Assembly: GCF_018736145.1 (NCBI RefSeq)
Contig: NZ_CP059997.1
Span: 6,013,501 to 6,077,500, forward strand
DNA length: 64,000 nt
Direction of reading: 5' to 3'
Source of the DNA: Amycolatopsis sp. CA-230715
GTDB lineage: Bacteria; Actinomycetota; Actinomycetes; Mycobacteriales; Pseudonocardiaceae
The translations under genes and the position numbers were made by a program. Below are positions 58,562-64,000 of this stretch, in pieces (within the stretch, counting starts at the first letter, position 1; every line of letters begins with the position of its first letter). The notes below the pieces were generated by a model. That model searched no databases, was not told the DNA's origin, and worked only from the letters and a program-made list of their open reading frames with translations.

Positions 58562-60730
58562 ATGACCGAGAGCAAGACCATCCGCTGGGAGCAGGACGCC
58601 GACGGCATCGTAGTGCTGACCCTGGACGACCCGAGCCAGTCGGCGAACACGATGAACGCTGACTACGCCGAGTCGATGCGCGCGACCGTCGACCGGCTGG
58701 AGTCCGAAAAGGACTCGATCACCGGTGTCGTGATCACCTCGGCGAAGAAGACCTTCTTCGCCGGTGGTGACCTGAACGACCTGATCAAGGCGCAGCCGGA
58801 GCAGGCGCCCGAGTTCACCGAGCGCCTCAACGGCATCAAGGGTGACCTGCGCAGGCTGGAGACCTTCGGCAAGCCCGTGGTCGCCGCGATCAACGGCGCC
58901 GCGCTCGGCGGCGGCCTCGAAATCGCGCTCGCCACGCACCACCGGATCGCCGCCGACGTGAAGGGCAGCCAGATCGGGCTGCCCGAGGTGTCCCTCGGCC
59001 TGCTGCCCGGTGGCGGCGGCATCGTGCGCACCGTGCGGCTGCTCGGCATCCAGAACGCGCTGCTGAACGTCCTGCTGCAGGGCCCGCGGCACCGCCCGCA
59101 GAAGGCGCTGGAACTCGGCCTGGTGCACGAGCTCGTCGAGACCGTCGACGAGCTGCTGCCCAAGGCGAAGGAATGGCTCAAGGCCAACCCCGAGGCGTTC
59201 ACGCAGCCGTGGGACGAGAAGGGCTACAAGATCCCGGGCGGCACCCCGTCGAACCCGAAGTTCGCGGCGAACCTGCCCGCCTTCCCGGCCAACCTGCGCA
59301 AGCAGATCAAGGGCGCGAACATGCCGGCCCCGCGGGCGATCCTGTCCGCCGCGATCGAGGGCTCGCAGGTCGACTTCGACACCGCGCTGCTCATCGAGAC
59401 GCGGTACATGGTGAGCCTGGCGACGGGCCAGGTGTCGAAGAACATGACGAAGGCGTTCTTCTTCGACCTGCAGCACATCAATTCCGGTGGCTCCCGCCCG
59501 GACGGTTTCGAGAAGTTCACCGCCACCAAGGTCGGTGTCCTCGGCGCGGGCATGATGGGCGCGGCGATCGCGTACGTCTCGGCGAAGGCCGGGATCGACG
59601 TGGTGCTCAAGGACGTCTCCCAGGAGGCGGCCGAGAAGGGCAAGGGCTACGCGGAGAAGATCGAGCAGAAGGCGCTTTCCCGCGGAAAGACCACGCAGGA
59701 GAAGTCGGACGCGCTGCTGGCGCGGATCAAGCCGACCGCGGACGCGGCGGACTTCGCGGGCGTCGACTTCGTGATCGAGGCGGTGTTCGAAAGCGTCGAA
59801 CTGAAGCACAAGGTGTTCGGCGAGATCCAGGACGTCGTCAACGCCGACGCGGTGCTCGGCTCGAACACCTCCACGCTGCCGATCACCAGCCTCGCCGAGG
59901 GCGTCAAGCGGCAGGAAGACTTCATCGGGATCCACTTCTTCTCGCCGGTGGACAAGATGCCGCTGGTGGAGATCATCCGCGGGGAGAAGACCTCCGACGC
60001 GACGCTCGCGAAGGTCTTCGACTACACCCTGCAGATCAAGAAGACCCCGATCGTGGTCAACGACAGCCGCGGCTTCTTCACCTCGCGCGTCATCGGCACG
60101 TTCATCAACGAAGCCGTCGCCGCGCTGGGCGAGGGTGTCGAGCCCGCCTCGATCGAGCAGGCCGGTTCGCAGGCGGGTTACCCGGCGCCGCCGCTGCAGC
60201 TGATGGACGAGCTGACGTTGACCCTGCCGCGGAAGATCCGCAAGGAATCCCGCGAAGCGGTCGAAGCCGCGGGCGGCACCTGGAAGCAGCACCCCGCGGA
60301 GGCGGTCATCGACAAGATGATCGACGAGTACGACCGCAAGGGCCGTTCCACCGGCGCCGGTTTCTACGAGTACGACGACGAGGGCAAGCGCGCCGGTTTG
60401 TGGCCGGGGCTGCGCGAGGCGTTCAACTCGGGCAGCGGTGAGGTGCCGTTCGAGGATCTCAAGGAGCGCATGCTCTTCGCCGAGGCACTCGAAACCGTGA
60501 AGTGCTTCGACGAGGGCGTGCTGAACTCCGTCGAGGACGCGAACATCGGGTCGATCTTCGGCATCGGCTTCCCCGCGTGGACCGGTGGTGTCATCCAGTA
60601 CATCAACCAGTACCCGGGTGGGCTGAAGGGGTTCGTGGCGCGTTCGCAGGAACTCGCGAAGCGCTACGGCGACCACTTCGAGCCGCCGAAGTCCTTGCTG
60701 GCCAAGGCTGAAGCGGGCGAAACCTACTGA
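58562..60730 (+). CDS. fadB: Beta-oxidation multifunctional enzyme (enoyl-CoA hydratase/3-hydroxyacyl-CoA dehydrogenase)
   Basis: A 722-residue bifunctional enzyme, like mycobacterial FadB (720). The N-terminal crotonase domain (about 1-300) has the oxyanion loops AGGDLNDL and ALGGGLEIALATH and the catalytic Glu region LPEVSLGLLPGGGG. Next comes the 3-hydroxyacyl-CoA dehydrogenase NAD domain with VGVLGAGMMGAAIAYVSA (about 325-340) and the His in GIHFFSPVDKMPLVEI. A helical C-terminal part follows. It forms the trifunctional complex with FadA, 7 bases upstream. ATG 58562 follows GAGGGAGAA. Confidence 0.96.
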   Translation: MTESKTIRWEQDADGIVVLTLDDPSQSANTMNADYAESMRATVDRLESEKDSITGVVITSAKKTFFAGGDLNDLIKAQPEQAPEFTERLNGIKGDLRRLETFGKPVVAAINGAALGGGLEIALATHHRIAADVKGSQIGLPEVSLGLLPGGGGIVRTVRLLGIQNALLNVLLQGPRHRPQKALELGLVHELVETVDELLPKAKEWLKANPEAFTQPWDEKGYKIPGGTPSNPKFAANLPAFPANLRKQIKGANMPAPRAILSAAIEGSQVDFDTALLIETRYMVSLATGQVSKNMTKAFFFDLQHINSGGSRPDGFEKFTATKVGVLGAGMMGAAIAYVSAKAGIDVVLKDVSQEAAEKGKGYAEKIEQKALSRGKTTQEKSDALLARIKPTADAADFAGVDFVIEAVFESVELKHKVFGEIQDVVNADAVLGSNTSTLPITSLAEGVKRQEDFIGIHFFSPVDKMPLVEIIRGEKTSDATLAKVFDYTLQIKKTPIVVNDSRGFFTSRVIGTFINEAVAALGEGVEPASIEQAGSQAGYPAPPLQLMDELTLTLPRKIRKESREAVEAAGGTWKQHPAEAVIDKMIDEYDRKGRSTGAGFYEYDDEGKRAGLWPGLREAFNSGSGEVPFEDLKERMLFAEALETVKCFDEGVLNSVEDANIGSIFGIGFPAWTGGVIQYINQYPGGLKGFVARSQELAKRYGDHFEPPKSLLAKAEAGETY

Positions 60731-60744
60731 TCCGAGGTTGCTCG

Positions 60745-60783
60745 GCTGAAGGCCATCGCGGAACTTCCGCGGTGGCCTTCAGC
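60745..60783. terminator. Terminator of fadAB and of the convergent gene
   Basis: A 19-base arm (60745-60763) pairs with 60765-60783, with one G-T pair and no other mismatches. It contains GGCCATCGCGGAA / TTCCGCGGTGGCC, between convergent genes. Confidence 0.8.
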
Positions 60784-60787
60784 GCGT

Positions 60788-61345
60788 TCAGGCTTGGTAG
60801 CGCAGGAGGATCACGCCGTTGGAGAAGGTCTTGCTGTCGATCAGCTTGAGCTTCTTCTGCGCGTCGGCGTCGCCGAACAAGGGCCTGCCCCTGCCGATCA
60901 GGACCGGGTGCACGTAGACGTGGTACTCGTCGATCAGGTCGTGCCGCCGGAAGGTCTCGGCCAGATCGGCACCGCCCAGCGCGAGGTCCCCGCCCGGCTC
61001 CCGCTTGAGCGCGGTGATCTCGTCGACGACGACCTCGCGTTTGATCGTGGTGTTCCATTCGGCCCGTTCGAGGGTCCGGGAGAACACGGTCTTCGGCTTG
61101 TCACGCCAGATCGCCGCGAATTCGGCCGTCGGGCCCGAGTTCGCGGGATTTTTGTCCGCGGTCGGCCAGTACGCGACCATGTTCTCGTAGGTCCGGCGGC
61201 CGTCGAGGAAACCGCTCATCGGGCGGAGTTTTTCGTTGAGATGGGTGTGCAGCTCGTCGTTGATGAGGTGCCAGTCGATTTCCCGGTTCGGTCCCTCGAA
61301 GTATCCTTCGAGCGAGACGGACATGGACTGGATGATCTTTCGCAT
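60788..61345 (-). CDS. DHFR/RibD-C-like reductase
   Basis: A 185-residue protein of the dihydrofolate-reductase/RibD C-terminal superfamily. It starts RKIIQSMSVSLEGYFEGP, with the FLDGRRTYENMV and GGDLALGGADLAETF motifs for NADPH binding and a HPVLIGRGRPLF segment. Related proteins (YyaP, YwjB) are of unknown substrate. The ATG 61345 has GAGGAGAG upstream. Divergent from the alpha/beta hydrolase, gap 89. Confidence 0.86.
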   Translation of the reverse strand: MRKIIQSMSVSLEGYFEGPNREIDWHLINDELHTHLNEKLRPMSGFLDGRRTYENMVAYWPTADKNPANSGPTAEFAAIWRDKPKTVFSRTLERAEWNTTIKREVVVDEITALKREPGGDLALGGADLAETFRRHDLIDEYHVYVHPVLIGRGRPLFGDADAQKKLKLIDSKTFSNGVILLRYQA

Positions 61346-61434
61346 CGTCTCTCCTCGCCGCGTTCGAGGCCCCATCCGGACCATACACTCGCCTCGCGCC
61401 GGTATGAAACCCTTCGACCACTGGGGGTAACCGA

Positions 61435-62283
61435 ATGACCGCATCGCCGACGTTCGTGCTCGTGCCGGGAGCGGGCGCGACCTCGTTCCTGTGGAACCCG
61501 GTCGTCACCGAACTCGCGCTGCGCGGCCACCGCGCGCTGCCGGTCGAACTGCCCGGCCACGGCTTCGACACCGTTTTCCCGCCCGGGTACGACTGCCCGC
61601 AGGACACCGCGGCACTCGCGTCCGCGCCGTCACCGGTGGCCGAACTGCTGCTGCGGGACTACGTCGAGCACACGCTCGCGATCGTCCGCAGGGCCGCCGA
61701 GCACGGGCCGGTGATCCTCGTCGGGCACAGCATGGGCGGCAGCACGGTGACCGGTGTAGCCAACGCCGCGCCGGAACTGCTGGCGCACATCGTGTACGTG
61801 TGCGCCTACTGCTGCGTCGAACTGCCCAGCGTCGCCGAGTACGCACCGAGGCCCGCGGACGACGACATCCTTTCGATCGCCAGGAAAGCCGTGTGGATCG
61901 GCGATCCCCGCAAGACCGGCACCGCGCGCACCAACCCCCGCGACGGCGGCGTGGTGACCATCCAGCACGAGCTGCTGATGGCCGATCTCGACCCGGTGCT
62001 GGCGCCCGCCGTGCTGAACTACGCGCTGCAGCCCGACGAATCGATGCGCGTCATGCTCGCCGACGCGTCGGTCGATCGTGAGACGTGGCCCCGGATTCCG
62101 CGCACCTACATTCGCGCCACCGCGGACCGGGTGCTGCCGGTTTCGGTGCAGGACAGGATGATCGGGGAGGCCGACGCGCTTTCCCCTGCAGCGCCGTTCG
62201 CTGTGCACAGTGTCGACGCGAGTCATTTCGTGTCGTTGACCCGGGCGGGCGAGGTCGCTGGGATCCTTGCTGCGCTCTCCTAG
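61435..62283 (+). CDS. Alpha/beta hydrolase
   Basis: A 282-residue hydrolase with the opening FVLVPGAGATSFLW, nucleophile elbow VGHSMGGS, and terminal SVDASHFVSL supplying the His. It resembles small esterases and salicylate-esterase-type enzymes of actinomycetes. No signal peptide. Substrate unknown. Followed by 354 bases without another gene. Confidence 0.85.
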   Translation: MTASPTFVLVPGAGATSFLWNPVVTELALRGHRALPVELPGHGFDTVFPPGYDCPQDTAALASAPSPVAELLLRDYVEHTLAIVRRAAEHGPVILVGHSMGGSTVTGVANAAPELLAHIVYVCAYCCVELPSVAEYAPRPADDDILSIARKAVWIGDPRKTGTARTNPRDGGVVTIQHELLMADLDPVLAPAVLNYALQPDESMRVMLADASVDRETWPRIPRTYIRATADRVLPVSVQDRMIGEADALSPAAPFAVHSVDASHFVSLTRAGEVAGILAALS

Positions 62284-62420
62284 CGCTCCTAGCTCTCGTT
62301 GCTCTCGTTGCGGCCGAATTGTCGGTGGCTCCAGATAGAGTGGAAAATGGGGGCTGCATTTTCGGGTTTGCTCGCTTTTTTGGTGGGCACGGTGAAAGTT
62401 TCAGGCACGCCTGCGGCGCG

Positions 62421-62485
62421 CCGTTGGGCACTGACGCTCCTCGGTGCAGGTCGCGTCGTTGGTCACCGGCGTCAGTGCCCAACGG
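62421..62485. repeat. Large 17-base-arm inverted repeat
   Basis: Arms CCGTTGGGCACTGACGC (62421-62437) and exact complement (62469-62485). The inner part pairs further (CGGTG/CACCG), leaving a side bulge of 4. It is an unusually strong, large hairpin, with neither arm followed by a T-run. Possibly a terminator of the hydrolase gene or part of a decayed mobile element. Confidence 0.6.
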
Positions 62486-62625
62486 AACGAAAAACCTTTG
62501 GTCGCCTTGGATAGCGTCCCCGACGCACTGTAGGTCCCGTATGTTTTTCGTCTTCTGTTTCGTCGGGGGCGCGTTGTGGCAGGTTGTGATCATTTGTGTA
62601 CCCGATTGGGTGATGGGTTGAGCGG

Positions 62626-62631
62626 TAGAAT
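62626..62631 (+). promoter_or_regulatory. -10 element giving a leaderless start for DUF222-HNH
   Basis: TAGAAT ends 6 bases before GTG 62638. Transcription would start at or next to the GTG, and no ribosome site exists. No clear -35. Confidence 0.5.
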
Positions 62632-62637
62632 TGTTTT

Positions 62638-63753
62638 GTGGACGTATTAGAGATTTCTTCGGATCAGGTTGTTGCTAATTCTGCGGAGCATTGGAAGAGG
62701 TGGTTTCGGTATGGGCAGGCGATGCTGCTGCGGCAAATCGCGTCCATGAATCAGGAGTGGTCGCGAAGATCGGTGCTGGCGTGGGTGGCGTTGTCGTGCA
62801 ACTGCACCCAGGCGGGGGCGGCGCTCGCTGACGCGTTGACCTCATACCTGCCCCGCACCCTCGAAGCCCTGGAGAACGGGCTCATCGACGAGGGTATGGC
62901 GGCCAAGGTCTTCGAGGCCACCGCCTGTGCTTCCCGTGAGGTGGCAAGGGAAGTGGATGCGCGAATGAAGTTCGAGAACAAGAACTCGGCTTCACTGCGG
63001 CGAATGGTCAACACGCTGTTGATGCGAGTCGATCCGGAGGGGTACGAGGCGCGGCGTCGGGCGAAGGCGGCGGCGCGGATGTTGGAGATCCGGCATGGGG
63101 ATCATGGGTCTTCGACCCTGTTTGCCGAACTCCCCTCGGATCGCGCCCAGGCCATCTATGCCGCCTGCGATCGGGATGCGTTGGAGAAGAAGCGCAAGGG
63201 CGATAAACGCACGATGGACCAGCTTCGGGTCGATGCGTTGGTGGAGCGATGCCTGGGCGGGGAGTGTGGCGGTAAGTCGGAGGCGCAGATCTTCGTCTAC
63301 ATCGACCTTCCCACGTTGATGGGGATGCGGAACACTCCGGGTGAACTGGCTGGGTGCGGGGAAATCTCACCTGAGATGGCACGAGAGATCGCCTTCGACT
63401 CCAACTCGGTGTGGAACCGGATCGTGTCGGAACCGATGACCGGGCTACCGATCGACATCGGGCGCAAGAGCTACCGGCCACCGGCACAGATGCGCAAGTA
63501 CATCCAAGTCCTGCACCGCACCTGTTGCATGCTGGGGTGTTCCCGGCCCGCCCAATATTCCGACCTCGACCACATCCAGCCCTGGAGCGAAGGCGGCGGC
63601 ACCGACAAAATCAACATCCGCCCGTTCTGCCGGGTGCACCACGGCCTGCGTGACGAACCAGGCTGGGAATTCCACACCGACGCCAACGGCGTCACCACCG
63701 TCACCACCCCGGACGGCCGCACCTACACCGACGACCCCAACGGATTCATCTAG
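62638..63753 (+). CDS. DUF222/13E12-family HNH endonuclease-like protein
   Basis: A 371-residue protein of the 13E12 repeat family. The DUF222 helical domain spans about 1-200 (TSYLPRTLEALENGLIDEGMAA, DQLRVDALVERCLGG). A linker leads to a C-terminal HNH nuclease with zinc-type CCMLGCSRPAQYSDLDHIQPW, then GGGTDKINIRPFCRVHH. The DH and HH positions are intact. Such genes occur as multi-copy families in actinomycetes and behave like mobile elements. The truncated paralogue at 28891 shares the first domain. GTG start, leaderless. Confidence 0.85.
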   Translation: MDVLEISSDQVVANSAEHWKRWFRYGQAMLLRQIASMNQEWSRRSVLAWVALSCNCTQAGAALADALTSYLPRTLEALENGLIDEGMAAKVFEATACASREVAREVDARMKFENKNSASLRRMVNTLLMRVDPEGYEARRRAKAAARMLEIRHGDHGSSTLFAELPSDRAQAIYAACDRDALEKKRKGDKRTMDQLRVDALVERCLGGECGGKSEAQIFVYIDLPTLMGMRNTPGELAGCGEISPEMAREIAFDSNSVWNRIVSEPMTGLPIDIGRKSYRPPAQMRKYIQVLHRTCCMLGCSRPAQYSDLDHIQPWSEGGGTDKINIRPFCRVHHGLRDEPGWEFHTDANGVTTVTTPDGRTYTDDPNGFI

Positions 63754-63804
63754 CGCCACGGAATTCGTGTTGCACTGCGCAAGGCGCGTGTGGACGATGT
63801 TCGC

Positions 63805-64000
63805 GTGATCGTGGAACACGAAGGAGCCCGGCCGCGCATCCACCCGTCCGCCTACGTGGCGCCGAACGCGGTCGTCTGCGGCGACGTCACCGTCGGGGCG
63901 GACGCTCGCGTCCTGTTCGGTGCGGTGCTCACCGCCGACGGCGGGGCGATCGAGATCGGGGCGAGCACGATCGTCATGGAGAACGCGGTCGTGCGCGGGC
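63805..64000 (+). CDS. Gamma-carbonic-anhydrase-like hexapeptide protein, truncated by window
   Basis: 65 residues are visible before the window ends: PRIHPSAYVAPNAVVCGDVTVGADARVLFGA with left-handed-helix hexapeptide repeats (I-G-x-x-x-x). This is the beginning of a gamma-carbonic anhydrase or hexapeptide acyltransferase. GTG 63805 is the working start; GTG 63790 in the same frame is possible. The metal-ligand His residues would lie beyond the window. Runs away from the DUF222 gene. Confidence 0.75.
   Translation, partial: MIVEHEGARPRIHPSAYVAPNAVVCGDVTVGADARVLFGAVLTADGGAIEIGASTIVMENAVVRG

Larger units (their letters stand above)
62284..62637. other. Gap between the hydrolase and DUF222-HNH genes
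   Basis: 354 bases, less GC-rich than average. It contains CAGGCACGCCTG (62402-62413), the large inverted repeat at 62421-62485 and the -10 element of the next gene. No other gene was found. Confidence 0.5.

Overview
The window is 64 kb of high-GC actinobacterial chromosome. A mycobacterial-type fused 2-oxoglutarate decarboxylase (kgd), T7SS-style proteins, many TetR/PadR/PucR/Lrp regulators, GTG starts and SoxR-, BkaR- and Mce3R-like circuits point to the Pseudonocardiaceae, an Amycolatopsis-like organism. That placement is inference from gene content and style, not from a marker gene. The window is mostly core and secondary metabolism with a few accessory islands.

Layout. 0-4.4 kb: a membrane protein (possibly cut by the window edge) and kgd, convergent. 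4.7-10.1 kb: a polymorphic toxin locus, made of an EspC/WXG100-like small protein, a 1466-residue RHS-repeat protein with an embedded WXG segment and a deaminase-type C-terminal toxin tip, a SUKH-type immunity gene, and a decayed fragment of a second immunity gene. 10.1-19 kb: an unknown HhH-like protein, a DUF4184 membrane protein, a secreted protein, a fused double ABC exporter, and an ABC-2 transporter pair. 19-25.4 kb: alanine dehydrogenase, a quinone reductase behind a SoxR-like box, a secreted M43-type metalloprotease, and a PadR-VOC-PucR cluster with a divergent VOC gene. 25.5-28 kb: metY-metX for methionine synthesis, behind a structured leader that is not a recognisable SAM-IV riboswitch.

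28-31 kb is a less orderly stretch: a DUF3995-type membrane protein, a DUF222 protein lacking its HNH nuclease domain, an unknown acidic protein and a TetR regulator. 31-37 kb: a secreted GDSL lipase and a leucine/isovalerate-type operon (methylcrotonyl-CoA carboxylase beta and alpha, acyl-CoA dehydrogenase). Sites in front of this operon match the palindrome in front of the TetR gene. 37-44 kb: methionine aminopeptidase, an SDR, a PhaC-like hydrolase, and a TetR-MFS pair with a divergent FAD monooxygenase. 43.8-47.7 kb: a tandem Lrp regulator divergent from an abgT-M20 peptidase pair that fits p-aminobenzoyl-glutamate uptake and cleavage.

47.7-57 kb: an LCM/Ppm-type methyltransferase, a HAF-repeat secreted protein, a 5'-truncated YdcF gene, two acyl-CoA dehydrogenases behind a 26-bp perfect palindrome, LtrA, and an SDR/LysR divergent pair. 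56-60.7 kb: a fused double-TetR regulator (Mce3R architecture) divergent from fadA-fadB, the fatty-acid beta-oxidation complex. 60.8-64 kb: a DHFR-like reductase, an alpha/beta hydrolase, a full-length DUF222-HNH protein, and the start of a gamma-carbonic-anhydrase-like gene.

Common threads are acyl-CoA catabolism (two acyl-CoA dehydrogenase sets, MCC, fadAB), each with its own palindromic operator, and sets of convergent genes separated by long perfect hairpins. An 11-bp palindrome, TCCACAGTGGA, recurs five times in coding and non-coding DNA and is not explained by the annotation.
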